A stretch of DNA of 64,000 bases, from positions 214,664,093 to 214,728,092 of the forward strand of contig OX352773.1 in assembly GCA_947095535.1 (NCBI GenBank). Reading direction: 5' to 3'. This stretch comes from Poecilobothrus nobilitatus. Lineage: Eukaryota > Arthropoda > Insecta > Diptera > Dolichopodidae. Below the pieces are notes generated by a model. The model searched no databases. It had not been told where the DNA came from and saw nothing but the letters and a program-made list of their open reading frames with translations. Positions 47,901-62,900 of this stretch are shown piece after piece (position 1 is the first letter of the stretch; every line of letters starts with the position of its first letter). Both the position numbers and the translations under genes were made by a program.

Positions 47901-50900
47901 ATATACATATGTATCTATATTAGGAAGTTGTTAAAAAATAAATTTAAATTATAATTATTTACTAGATTAATTGACTTCTCGTTATTAATAAAGCAACCAG
48001 ATAATAAAAAAAAAAAAAAAAATGATTAAAAGATTATTTTAATAAAATACTAAATATATAATAAAAATATATATAAGAAAGTATAATGTATACGTAAATA
48101 AATTATTAGAAAACACTTTTGAAATAAATAAAACGTGAAAACTAACGTTAATTAAAATTAGTTAAGATTTAAATCAAATACTTGCTAGTTTTATAACAAT
48201 TTGACCTTTTGATTTATTTTCATGTTAAATATAGAAATTTATCTCTCTGGTTAGATCGTTCATATAAACACTATAATTTTTAATACTTGAAATAACTGTC
48301 ACATTTCCGCCGTAAAAAAAAAAAATCTAAAGTCGAAATTTACAAAAATGGTTAAAAATATGTATAGGTAAATTAGATAAAAAGTTAGATAGGAAAGCTT
48401 GTAGATGCATACTTACCCTAATTTAGGTCCATTGTATATTACTTATAACATATCATACATTTACAAAAAAATTATTAACATTAAATAAAATGAGTCTGCT
48501 ATATGTTAATAAATAAATACGAATATTAACGTTTAAAAGTGCTGATATAGAAAAAATAACAAACATTTTTTTGAATTACTCAAACTGGTCTCCTCAGATC
48601 TCTAAACCTTTAATTTACTTTTGTAAGTAATCTAATAAACCATTTATTACCTTTTTAAGTCGAAATTCCCTATAATGTATGATTAACACAGTTATAATAA
48701 GATTTTTTTGCCTTAAAACAATGATTCTGTTGTGTAAGTGAAGAAAAACAGTGATTAATTTTAAAGGTTCATATTTTACGAATCGGACATATTACTTTGT
48801 ACGATAAATGGTATTTATTAATAAAATAATTCAATTTTCTTAAGTTTATAAATTGAAGTATTAATAAAATGAGTTCAAAAATATTTTTATTACTTTTATT
48901 GATTATTTTAAAATATTTCCTATTATTATATGGTTACGTACGTTGCGTTTTAGTTTATTATAGAATAAAGTTAGATATAATATAAAAATATCTTATAATT
49001 AGTTGAATATTTGAATTTATCACGTGTACCTATACCTTTATTCATTAATAATTTTATGTTGATTTTATGTATAAATAAACTTATATAATTAGATATTAAA
49101 AATGGTTAATTTATAAAAATAAAAATAAAGCAATTTAAATACAATCTTTATAAGAATAATGGATATCTACTTAAAGATGTTAATCTTAAAATTAATATTA
49201 CTGAATTTATTTATTTTTTTTTTTTTTATTTACTCATATAATTAAAAGATAATAATAATTTATAAAAAAATATACTCTTAATTAATACTTTAATATATTA
49301 GAATAACAGATCATTTGTTATTTTAAATCCTTTTTGAAACAAAAAACTAAATTAATATATTTAATATTGTTTAAAAAAAAAAAAAAAAAATAAACAAATA
49401 CATATGAAAGAAACGTGCCAATTTATTCGATTAATTTAGTTATTAATCAGAGAAAAATCGCAACAAAATATCAGATTAAAAATAATAAAAGAATATAATA
49501 TAGACATAATATGTCTGTGTCTAAATGAATGGCGATTTTATTAGCTCATTTTTTTTTTATAGTGAAATACTTCTAAATCAAAAAAGTATCTTATCTTATA
49601 TACTATCTTAAACCATATTAATCTGCATTGACATAAAACAAAAAACTACAATACAATGATTAATAATTTCATCTTACGTCTATAATTTTTTTTTTTTTTT
49701 TAATTTTTATTTAAAAGGAAGTAATGCAACAAAGTGTCCCATTTTTTGCATTATTTTAATGGTTTATAATTTAAATTACTTTCTATTACATTGTTTGTCT
49801 ATTTTTTCTTTATGTTTAATATTTTAAAGTTCCATTCCATTTTAAAATCAAATATTTTTAGTTTAAATTTTAAGATGATTTTTTTGTCCTATATGGTTGC
49901 TTTTAAATGATTTTACTGGGGCGTTACGAATGCTCGTATCTCAAAAATAAGGAGAGATAAGGAGAGAAAGTTTAGAGTTGGTTACAAAATCAAGGTTTCA
50001 ATAATTTGTTTAGCGAAGGTTTATGGGCGGCAGTCCTCACTATTTTAAAGGCTTTGCAATATGTATGAAAAAAATAATTAGGATATATTTTAGCTAAAAA
50101 TAAAAAAAAACAAATAGGGCGTCGGTAGTCTAGTGCGTAAAAGAGTATAAAAAATGCGGTAAGCACCGAACCACGCCTGAACAGGACAGGCTGTAAATAT
50201 CATGTCCACATTTATGTGGAATTATTAAAAAAAACAAGATTTTAAGAAGCAAGATTTTAAAAAACGAGATCTTGATGAAACAAGATTTTGGGAAACGAGC
50301 AGTCGCATCCAATCCTGATTTTACGACATTCTAAAAATTAATATAAAGGAATTAAAAAGTAAACATTAAAATCATCACTGTAAAATGTTAAAATAAAATG
50401 TTTAAAAAAATTGTCATATAAAGATGAATTTTAAAAAAAATTAATAATTTGCAAAGCCCATTAGAAATGTTTTTCGGATTTTACTGAATAATCTTAATTA
50501 CTATAAGCATCTCTTATTTTAGAATTCGAATCAATGTTCTCCTGTTTTCGTCTTATTTACAAAAAACTACAACCAAATGATTTAAAATGATTCGAATAGC
50601 TGTTGTTATAAACAAGCATCTAATGGGATTGAAGTGTACAACGAATAACAGTACCTAAGTGTAAGAAAAAGTATCATATTACGCCTATTAAACAACAACA
50701 ACAAATAATTTAAATAAACTGGTACATATCTCATATAAAACAAGCAATTAAAATATGTACCACGAAACTTTTTAATGATCCTGTCATCATGAAATTATTC
50801 TGGAATGAAAATGGAGTATTTACTGTGTTTGTATTTATTTATTGTGTTGTAAAAGTACTAAAACAAATTTTCTATATATAATTTAAATCAATAACGGAAT

Positions 50901-53900
50901 TTATTATCTAAAATTTAAAATCTTATAATAGCCGGTTCAACTATACTAGTTTTCTCATTGAAATTAATATGTCCTGTTTCTTGTACTATAAATTTATTTT
51001 TGCATTTTAAAATTTATTGTATAGATACAAATATTGCTTCTGTTGTTTTATTAACATATTTTAGTGAAATTATTTTTTATTTTATTTTTTTACAATATTA
51101 AAAATATCTAATTTATCAAAAAATAATAAAGTTTTTTAAGTTTTTTGAAATCATTTTTTTTTTTTAATTTTGCTTTTTAAATTCATGACATGATAATAAA
51201 TACGAAAATCTCAAGAAAATCAAGTTTATTAATTATGACCCCCATAGAGAAGGTGTTAAAATTTTTTGAAAACAAAAAATCAAAATATTAATTAAAATTA
51301 AGCCAATGTTAAGAAAATGTTAATGATTATGAATTGTATGAGGTCTCATCACCTAAAAATAATTGTATTCCTCTCTACAAATAAAATTTTAATAAAAGCT
51401 TTGTGATGATGATCTTAAGTTATCTTAAAATACCTCACATGATCTCTAATATAGTTACTATACCGTTAATCACCAAATAAAAAAAAAAAACATTTTGAAA
51501 ACTCGTTGTCTAAGATCCGCAACGGATTGCGTTAACATTAAACAAAAATTTAATATTTGCAATAAAAAACAAAATATATATTTTAAGTTGTTTTTTAATT
51601 GTTTTAATATTGTTTTATTGAAATTCACACTGGTAAATTAATAAAATACATTAGCAAAAAAAAAAAATGAATAAAATTTAAAAATAAACATTATAAAATT
51701 ATATTTTTAAAATATCGTTTTTAAAAGATGTCATTTTTGTTACTATATCTATAATAATATTTTTTATTTATTTTTTTTTAAATTTATAGTCACGATAGAA
51801 ATATAAAAATGCTTAATTTATATTTTATTTCAACATTTTATTTATTTCATATAGTTAATGGTTAAGAAATATAACTGGTAAATTAAATGTTTCCAAGATC
51901 GTTATTTTAATTATGGCAATTTAATACTTAAAATAATTAAATCAAGAAGATTAATAGTTGTTCAGTTAGTTGCCTCTAAACAAAATGAATTTTTATAAAT
52001 CACTGCAAGTATTTTTTGAAAAAATGATTTTTTTGTTAAGGGACTTTAAAGTTTTATTGCAATTTAAAAAAATAATAATTTACATTTATTTTAAAATTTA
52101 CTTTAAACACACTTATGTACAATTTTAAGATTATCTCTTGAGTACTATAAAAATCTTAACAGACTAACTCAACAGCTATAAGTTAGTATTACTATCTTAA
52201 GAATGTGTAATACGAAATGTCAAATTAATATCTGTCAGACGTAGCATAATTTAATTACTATCAAGATATTTCATTTATTAATTTTAAAAAATAATTTTAT
52301 GCTTAATTTATTTTCAGATTTTTATTTTATTTTAAATTGAAAAAAATATAAAAATATAAAAAATATTAAACACATAAATGTGAAGAGGAAGTTACACAGA
52401 GTTTCCTGTTCAGGCGTGACTGTAAGTGTCGTAAGGGGGAATAACTCTTATGAAGTGTGTGGGATTCGAACCCACACTTCCTCGGTGTTTACAGCGTATT
52501 TTATACGCTCTTACCCACTAAGCCACCGAGGCCCCCCGTATTATATTAGAAAAAAACTTATGAAATTCTTATTATTCAGAATTCTTTTTTTTTTACTTTT
52601 CGCCATTTTGAAATACATGAAATGTCAAATTACTAGCGGGATCAGTAATCACTATAGTTAGAAAAATATACAGCTAGTAGAAAAGAAAAAAAATGTAATT
52701 GGATTGACGAGAATGTTCATACATTTGTCATATTCAGTATATTGCTAGTAATCTCGTCTTGTTGCAGTATAAGTCACTTTAAAACTTTAATACAACTTTA
52801 ACCGTTTAAACTTTACTAAATCATACAAATATGAGTTACCAACTTTGCGGAACACATGTGATGGTATGTGATTCCACAAATGCGACGTGCATATGCAAAA
52901 CAAATTCTCATAAGTTATGTTAAACCATTTTAAAAGTTCTCTAGTGTAGATTCCCACTATTGTGTTACATCCACATAGGGTGGGCATCTGTCACGTTCCT
53001 TATTTCGAGAAATGAATTAGAATAAGAAATATGATCGATTATAGTCAATTTGGACTATTTCTCATTAGCTACTAAAAGAGCTAACATGAACAGTACACGG
53101 TGGTAGTACAAAGTGATTTTAAAATTTTTTTAATTTACGAACGAAACGAACACATAAAAATTACTACATGTTTACTTAGATTAAAATTTCAAAATTTAAT
53201 TTTTATCATTTTAATGTTTTATTTTTTTTTTCACTAGGTTTATTCTTTTGTTGAAGAAAGCCTTAGTTTTAGCTGTATGGCTTACTAATTGTTTTTTATG
53301 GCTTATTTAATTGTTAAAAACAATATTTACAATTATCATTTAATTTTTGTTATTGCAATTCTATAAATAATTCGTAAAGCTTATAACTAGCTTAAATCAA
53401 ACTCCTAATATTCATTTTAAATGAATACTTTTTTAATTTATTTTTTTAGTTATATTTTTTTATTCATTCGGTAGTTCATTAATTAAGTTCGGTACAAGGA
53501 ATTTTTTTTTTTGTCTACCTTAGTATTAAAAGTTTGACTTATTTCTAGTGTTGTAATGAAGATAGCCATAATTCTGTTTTATGTAATTGCTTAAGCATTG
53601 CTCAAAAGCATTTCATATTTGCGAATATCAGTAATACTTATGCATTTTTTAATTTTAATTTTTTAATTCTTATCCTTTGGCTTAAAAAATTTATTCAATA
53701 CTTCAATAAATTGTCACCATAACCCTTTCATAATTAACAGATGTAAACTAAATCCATATAAAATATATTAGAATTTATTGTCAGTTAAATACACATGGAA
53801 CATTTTTTAACATTTTAAAAGTGAATTAAAAAACAAAAAAAAATTTGCAATAGTAAAGTGTAATCTGCAAACATCAAAACTGATATATGCTTTGTATCTC

Positions 53901-56900
53901 TAATTTATGTGACCACGATTTCACAAATAAGTAATTTATAGAAAAATTATAGTACTAATATGGTATTAAAACACAAAACAAAAGACAGAGATATTAAGAA
54001 AATTAAGACAATGCTAAGAAAATCCAATTACCCAATCATTGAGACATAAGATGTATTTATCCAATTTACTTATATATATATAATTAACATATAAATATAA
54101 TATGTAGTTATATTAATTTTTTTGTAATGCATTTCTCTGTCACATAAATGTACACAACACACCCACACCCCTCGGTTTTTAAAGCGTATTTTATACCCTC
54201 TTACCTACTAGGCCACTGAGGCTCCAGTTTTATTAATTTAAATAAAAACAAAAAAAAATTGTCTAGATATTAAAATTCTAAATAATTGTTTAACCATAAC
54301 CATCAAAATTCCTTCTTTTAATAACTTAATCTTTGTTTTGTTTTGTTTCTCTAATCTTTACACAATAGAACCCAACCAGTTACAAGTTGTTATTTCCTTA
54401 ATAATAACAGAAAAATATTAATAACAAAAGAATCAATAAATTAAATCAGAAATAATTGGATTAATACAAAACTAGGTTTGTTTTTTTGTAATATAAAACT
54501 AGGTACCTAATATTTTTTTCAAAATTAATAATCGATTTCTAATAATTTGCTATTATAATCTTTTTTTTTTTCTTTTAACTTGTTTTATGTTTCTAACAAA
54601 AGACCTTGCTTTGAAAACAAAACAAAACAATATGCGGAAAATAAAGATTCTAGAGCAAATTTGTTTATTATTTCCTAAAATTTTTTAATTTAATTTAAAA
54701 ACAATTACAAAAAAAAACAATTGTTTTAATAGTAAACACTAATAGTAAATACAAACTTTTGTTGTTAACGTTTTAGAAAAATGAAAGAATATTTCAACAA
54801 AAACTTATTATTTTAAAAATAAAAATATTCTAAATTTTTTATTTTTTTTGATGATGGGTAACCGGGGATGGGGATGGGTAATGATGGATGGGTAATGCGT
54901 CAGTAATCACTAGTGCACTTTCAAACCGTATAGGGGAATCTAATCGCCCAGATTTGGTGTTAAGTTATCCAAGATTTATGCCATGATAATACCACTCTGA
55001 CGAAAGAAGGTTTGTAAGCTTCTCAGATCCTTGTCAGAGTGTTCAATTAAATTTTGGGAAAAAACAACTACCGAGATATTTCCATCTTTTCCTTGGCAGG
55101 TGCAGAGAAAATACTGCACGCTCTCTATAACATCAATTACTCTGTATAATCTATATTTAAGATCTACGTGCATACCAAATCTTCTAGTATGCCCGTTATT
55201 ACACCAACTAATTGTCTTATTTCAGCTCTACAAATAGAAAGTATATACTTGAATTTTTTAAACTCAGATTCAGCGACAAGGCTTTGGTTGTATAAGTTGT
55301 TACGTTGAAGCAACCGCCTTCTAGTCAACTCAAGAAAGTTTTTCTTAATATTGAATTTGAGGATTTGTACAAATACTCGGACAGATGGTATATTCTTAAT
55401 GTAGGATACGGAGTATATTTTTATGAAAGATGTTTATTTAGATGAGATATAGTAGTATTATTAACTATTGTACAATTTAATAAGTATTTATTATTGTTTT
55501 AATTACAAATTAATTCTTAAAAAATAAAAAATTACTAAAACTTAAATAGAAATAAATTAAAAATCAATATAATGAGGAATTAATGAATGAATTTAAATCT
55601 TATTTAATTATACATATATATATGTATATGATGATCTCATTATCTCACCACTTGAAACATTAGAAAATTATAGAACTATATGGTATATTAAAAAAAAAAA
55701 AAAACCAACACCAAATTATTATGTATGAAAAGCCATGTTAATTTTCTTTTGTTAATTTTTTGTTTTTTTTTTTTGTTTAAACTTTTTAAAAAATTAATTT
55801 ATTCAAATTAATTCCATTTTAAAAAATATTTAAAACAAAATTACCTAAAAAGAAAAATAGTAAATATATTTTGTTTTATTTGTAGTTTATTGCGTATTTT
55901 GTCTACAGTAGAGCAAAAATAATAGAGACACTGAAAATAGATTTATTATACGGTATATTTACTACTTTAAGTATTTTAAAAGCTCGTTTTAATTGATGAA
56001 TTGATGTAATTCGAATTCTAAGGAAGAAGGAAAATTAAATTTTATTCTTTTGCACTCCTTTATGGGGCATAAGTCGTCCATCAAGTTACTATACTAATTA
56101 TCAAGTATAGTATCAATTTTTTGAATTATTATTTTTAATAAGCTGTTGATTATTTGTTATACTTTAGCTATTATAAAATAGAAATATTGTGTGTTTCTGT
56201 TTGTGAGTATGCAAGTTTACGTCATTTATTTATTATTTTTTCTTTAGTGTCAAGTTGCTTCAATAGTACTTCTTAATTATTTAGGTAATAATTTATAACA
56301 AGGCAGAATGTAAACCAACGTTTTTAAAAGCGCACATTTCCAAAAGATAATACAAACTGTTTAGAATTGTGGTTTGCACCAAGATTTTATAATTTCATAT
56401 AAGAAAATATGTGAAAAAGGGATTTTTTATAATTTTGAGGGGCTGTAAGTCCGGAACCCTACATAACTAAGAAAAACCGTTCACACACGTAAAAATATAT
56501 TATCAAAGCTTTAATTTTCATGTCTTGCCGAAGAAAACTTATATTAATTCTTACAGTTCTTTCTTACCTAAAAATTATAAGACGCGATCTAAAACTGTGC
56601 CGGAGTTATGAAAGTAGAAAAACCATGCAAAATTTGGGTTTCACATAACGGTAAATTTAAATACTAGTCTAATTTAAAATAAATACTTGTGTAATTTTGA
56701 TATTGATTTACAAAGATAAAAAAAAAATCACTGTCGAATGGCATTTTCATATTGAAAAAATGTTAAGTAAAACACTAGATATGCGAATGGCATTTTCATA
56801 TTGAAAAAATGTTAAGTAAAACATTAGATATACGCATTTAAAAATAGGGCTTTTTCAAAGTTAGAGGAGCTGCAGCTCCGTAATGGATGGGGCTATATGA

Positions 56901-59900
56901 AAAAGTTTTTCTACAACATTAATCTCTTTATGAGACCTACCCATAGTTAAAATATTTTTCTCTATCTTTAACGGTGTAGAAGTTTTGTAAATAGACGAAC
57001 GGACGGACAGAGTGAAACTAATACGAACTTTTTTTCAATTTTTTTTGGAAATGTGCTAAAAACTTATCAAAATAAAACCAAAGCTTTATTCTTAGAAAGT
57101 AATTTTTTTTGTTCTTAAGCGAAGTGAAGACTTTTCAAAGGTACCAAGAATACCCTTTTGGTAGTATAAAATTTCTACTTAGAAAATTCAGCTCCCCTTT
57201 AGACAATATAATAGGAAGAAATTCTTAATTACACACACAGTATATTAGCTAGCGTAGGGAAAATGAAAGTAGAAAAGTACAGGACAGTACAGGAAACTTT
57301 GAGTTGAAGACTAAGTACTAATTGAACTCTAAGGAACAAATAAATCCGCCTATTATTATTACTATTTTGTCAACAATCATGAAGCAATTTGTGATGAACA
57401 GTTACAACATGCGATAGTATATAACACCTTCCTGCATGAGATAATAATTAAAAGCAGGTCAAATATTATAAATTTTCTTAAACGCACCTTAATTATTTTT
57501 AAGATGTTTAAAATGTGATTGAAGTATTTCATAAATGCTTTTTTATTAAACAGTTTAAAATAACATTTCTCTACTGCGTTTTGTAAATTCTTTTAAATTT
57601 TAAGATAAATTTAAATAACAAACGTGATTTACTCATTTATTAAATTATAACTTATTAGAATTACTGATACATTTTAAAGAAGGCGGTCGCATTATATTTT
57701 AAGTAACTTGTTTTTATCAAATTGTTATTATTAAATTTAAAAAATTAAAATTAAATAAAGTAAATTGTACGCATTAGGTTGTCTTAAATCACGTTTAGAT
57801 TTAGTTAGATCAAGAGGGATAACTTTTATAAAAAAAAACTTTCCTAAATAAATTCAATTAAAGGAATAATACAATTAAAGAAACACTTTAAATTACATTT
57901 TTCCTATTAGGGTAACTTATGCTTATTTTTAGAGTTTTTGCTAAGTAAGAAGAAGGTTTTTAAATAAAATTTGCATAATTAATAAAACCTAAACTGTAAT
58001 ATTTAATCAGATTAATCAAAAATTTAAAAAATCTATAAATATTTAAATTGTGACGAATAGAGATTATTAGAAAAAAAAAACCGTGAAGTTGAATTTTAAT
58101 ATTGCATTATGAGTAAACGAGCTTTAGAAGATATAATTTTTTCATGGGTTACGATTACGGAAAAGAAAGGATAACATTTATATTAAGAGCATACGTGTGC
58201 TTCTTTTTAGAGTGAAATTTCCCTCTTAAATTAAACCTCTATTTACAAAAGTCCGAAGAACGATTGAAAATAATGTTCACAACTACAAAATTATAGTTCC
58301 CTCATCCAACTCTTTTTTAAAAAAGTTGAATTATAAAATTATTATACGAAATTATACGATTTAAAATTTTTTTTTTTTTTAATGCATTTCTCTGCCACAT
58401 AAATGTGAACAGGAAATTACACAACCTTCCCTGTTCAGACGTCGCTGTCGCATGTCGTAAGGGGGAATAACTCTTACGACGTGTGTGGGATTGGAACCCA
58501 CACTCCCTCGGTGTTTACAGCGTATTTTATACGCTCTTACCTACTAGGCCACCGAGGCCCCTTGATTTTAAATTTTAACCAAGGTACTAAAAGTGCAACT
58601 GTTCTCTAAAACAGTTTAAATTTAAACATAAAATCATACCATTTTTTTTTTTTGTTATGTTCACATTTTTAAAAAAAAAAATTTTATTTATATTCCAAAA
58701 CACATCCTATAGCTGTTCTAATAAAGAAAACTATAATTAATTTATACAAATATAATTTTAATTTAATTTAAATTAGAATTATAATTTTAAAAAACACCTA
58801 AACCTATTCAAAAACTAACAAAAATTTCGAAACAAGTTTCCCGCTTAAATCTTTTTAGGTTCGCATTAATATTCCCATTCAAAGCAAATTCTGTATTTTT
58901 TTTTCTAAAAATGGCAAGCAAAAAAACTATTGGAGGTCATTCAAAAACCGGTAAATATTTATTTTAATAAAACAAATTTTTAATTTTTTTATCAAAAGAT
59001 AAAGGGAAGAAGTTATTGAGTTTGACCTAGATTTTAATGTGTCATGAACTTATATGGAACAATTTAAATCAAAATTGATGGAAAACTTGTAATGAACATG
59101 ACAAAATTGTTCAACATTCTTTTAAATTTAAACTTCTACAAATTAATCTAATCAAATAAATATAATGTGATACTTAAATAGCTATTGTTTTTATAATAAT
59201 TTTTTTTATTTATGAACAGATAAAAGTATAATCGTAATGAAAAATGTAGGTCATCAAGAAATTTAAATTTATTAAAAATTTTTTTTTTGTCTTTCAATTC
59301 TAGTAATTTTCAATTTAAAAAGTATGTATTGTTTGAGCCTATAAATTATTAAAATTAAAAAAAAAAAAATCGGAAAGATCTATTTTAATTGTTTGCTTTT
59401 AAAATATTAAATTTCTATAATTGATTTCTTTAACATTTAAATCAAATACTTAATTTCTTTATCTAGCTTACATAAATCTTTATCGAAATCTCTTTTACTA
59501 AGTAGTAAAAAACTCAAATCTAAAAGAACTATGTCAGTTAAGGGGCTATAATTTTTGCTAATTGGGCTTTGTTTAACACTGATTCTTGTCAGTTTGAAAT
59601 TTGAAACTACTAAAATCTACTATCAGGGTTGATGATTGCATATATTATGAAGGCTATAACAGCCCAAAAATAATATATTATCTAGTACATATTAATATTT
59701 CAGTATATATAGAGTTTAAAGGGGTGAAGATTGAATTGAAACAATTTAAGAAAAGGTTTATTTTATACATTTTGATTAATAATAAACTAAAAAATAGTTA
59801 AAAAGTTATTAATATTTTATTCTTTGAATTTGTTTCCAGGTAGATTTTTAAATTAATCTTTATAATCTAAGGAGCAGAATGGTCTACTACTTCTATATCT

Positions 59901-62900
59901 TATAATCTTTCCTAAAAATTCTTTTCAAATTAAATTATGACATAATAAATTTTATTTTTTTTTATAATAAGTTTTACTAAAAATAATTTAACGCTCAGTT
60001 TTTAATATTACATATTAAAGCTTTTATTATATTTCTGAATATAATTATTAATATTCTTTTTTATTTTTTTTTATTTATATCTTTTAGCCAACGAACCATA
60101 CAAGAAACAAAAGGATGGGATGTCTTTAGAGATCCGCCATTAAAAATAGATAGTGGTTCAACAGCAAATCAAGCATGTTTAGAACTAACAGTAAAAATAT
60201 TAAAAGTAGTTGCATATTTAATGACATTTATTATAGTATTGGGTGGTGGGGTTATTGCAAAAGGCTGTGTTTTATTTATGACGTCACAAATACGTAGAGA
60301 TAAGAAAATAATATATTGTAATAAAGATTTAGGACGTGATAAACAATTTATTGTACAATTACCAGAAGAGGAACGTATTGCATGGATATGGGCAATAATA
60401 ATTGCTTATACAATACCAGAAATTGGTGCATTAATACGTTCAGTTCGTATATGTTTCTTTAAGTCATATAAACGTCCATATACATCACATTTTGCATTTT
60501 GTTGGTTAATGGAAAGTTTAAGTGTACTTGGAACTGTATTATTAATGTTTGTTGTACTGCCAGAAATTAATGCAATTCAAGGAGCAATGTTAACAAATTG
60601 TTTATGTATTGTACCTGGTATATTAGGTCTTATGTCACGTACATCAAAAGAAGGAAAACGTGCAATAAAATCTTTAGTTGATATTGCTGCAATTGCTGCT
60701 CAAGTAACTGGTTTTGTTGTATGGCCACTTTTAGAAAATCGTTTAATACTTTGGTTAATACCTGTATCTTCTGTAATGATCTCATGTGGATGGTGGGAAA
60801 ATTATGTTTCAACACAATCTTCATTAGGTTTTATTAGAAGTTTGGGTCGTATTAAAGAAGATATGAGATTCACAAGATATTTTAATTGTACATTCATTTC
60901 AATATGGAAAGTTATTTTATTTTTCTGTTCAATAATGATGATTATGTGGATTCGCGGTGAAGAACCATCTAATTTATTTACATTATTTGGAGCTGGATTT
61001 GGGCCTCACAAGATTTTGGTTGATGAAGTATCAAATGGTTTTTCACAATTACCCGATTTACCACAAACTATTGCTGATTCAACAGATATCGATGCATCTA
61101 ATGATACTGTCACTTATGTTTTATTAATACAAATCGTAGCAGCATATTTTTGTTATGTTTTTGGAAAGTTTGCTTGCAAAATTTTAATTCAAGGATTTAG
61201 TTATGCATTTCCAGTTAATCTAACAATTCCTGTATCAGTATCATTATTGATTGCTGCCTGTGGCATTCGAAATGGTGATCCATGCTTTTTCCATGGCACA
61301 ATTCCAGATTACTTATTCTTTGAAAGTCCTACACAATTCAATTTAGATGATTTTGTATCGAAACAAATGGCATGGGCCTGGATTCTATGGTTACTGAGTC
61401 AAACATGGATTACATTACATATTTGGACTCCAAAATGTGAACGTTTAGCAACAACTGAAAAATTATTCGTTAGTCCGATGTACAGTTCTTTGTTGATAGA
61501 TCAGTCGATGGCACTTAATAGAAGAAGAGATGATCAAGCTGATGTCAAAACAGAGGTTAGTTCACCCGAATTTTCTTTAAAACAAGTAAAAAAGTTTATA
61601 ATTTATATTATTTTTAAATTCTAGGATCTTGAAGAAATTCAAAAAGAAAAAGGCGATGAATATTATGAAACAATTTCAGTCCATACGGATGGATCAGCTA
61701 TTCAGAAACCAAGTATTAAATCGTCAGACAATATAACAAGAATTTATGCCTGTTGTACTATGTGGCATGAAACTAAAGATGAGATGATGGAGTTCTTGAA
61801 AAGTATTATGCGTTTAGATGAAGATCAATGTGCTCGTAGAGTGGCTCAAAAATACTTAAGAGTTGTTGATCCAGATTATTATGAATTTGAAAGTAAGCAA
61901 AATACTGTTAAATAGTTTAATAAGGAAATTTTTTAAATATTTTTAAATTTTCAGCTCACGTTTTTTTCGATGATGCTTTTGAAATCTCAGATCATAGTGA
62001 TAATGATATTCAAGTAAACAGATTCGTAAAACTTCTTGTTGCAACTATTGATGAAGCTGCGTCTGATATTCATCAAACAACAATTCGCCTTCGACCACCA
62101 AAAAAATACCCCGCACCTTATGGAGGACGTTTAGTATGGGTGTTACCAGGAAAAACAAAAATGATTGCCCATCTTAAAGATAAAGATCGCATTCGTCATC
62201 GTAAACGTTGGTCTCAAGTAATGTACATGTACTATTTACTTGGACATCGTCTTATGGAATTGCCAATACCAGTCGAAAGAAAAGAAATTATTGCAGAGAA
62301 TACATACTTATTGACACTAGATGGTGATATTGATTTCCAACCTATTGCTGTTACTTTACTAATCGATTTAATGAAAAAGAATAAGAACTTAGGAGCAGCA
62401 TGTGGTCGTATTCATCCAATTGGTTCTGGTCCTATGGTGTGGTATCAGATGTTTGAATATGCTATTGGCCATTGGCTTCAAAAAGCAACAGAACATATGA
62501 TTGGTTGTGTACTTTGTAGCCCAGGATGTTTTTCACTTTTCCGTGGTAAAGCTCTGATGGATGATAATGTAATGAAAAAATATACAACAAGATCTGATGA
62601 AGCCCGGCATTATGTACAATACGATCAGGGTGAAGATCGTTGGTTGTGTACATTATTATTACAAAGAGGTTATCGTGTAGAATATTCTGCTGCTTCTGAT
62701 GCATATACTCATTGCCCTGAAGGTTTTAATGAATTTTATAATCAACGTCGCCGTTGGGTGCCATCTACTATTGCTAATATCATGGACTTGTTAGGTGATT
62801 GTAAAAGAACTATTAAAATCAATGATAATATTTCAATGATATACATCTTTTATCAAATGATGTTGATGGGTGGCACAATTCTTGGACCTGGTACAATTTT

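Noticed and set aside
58911..58950. Alternative chitin synthase first exon joined directly to exon 2
   Set aside because: The 40-nt frame leaves one base where exon 2 needs two; direct splicing would put exon 2 out of frame.
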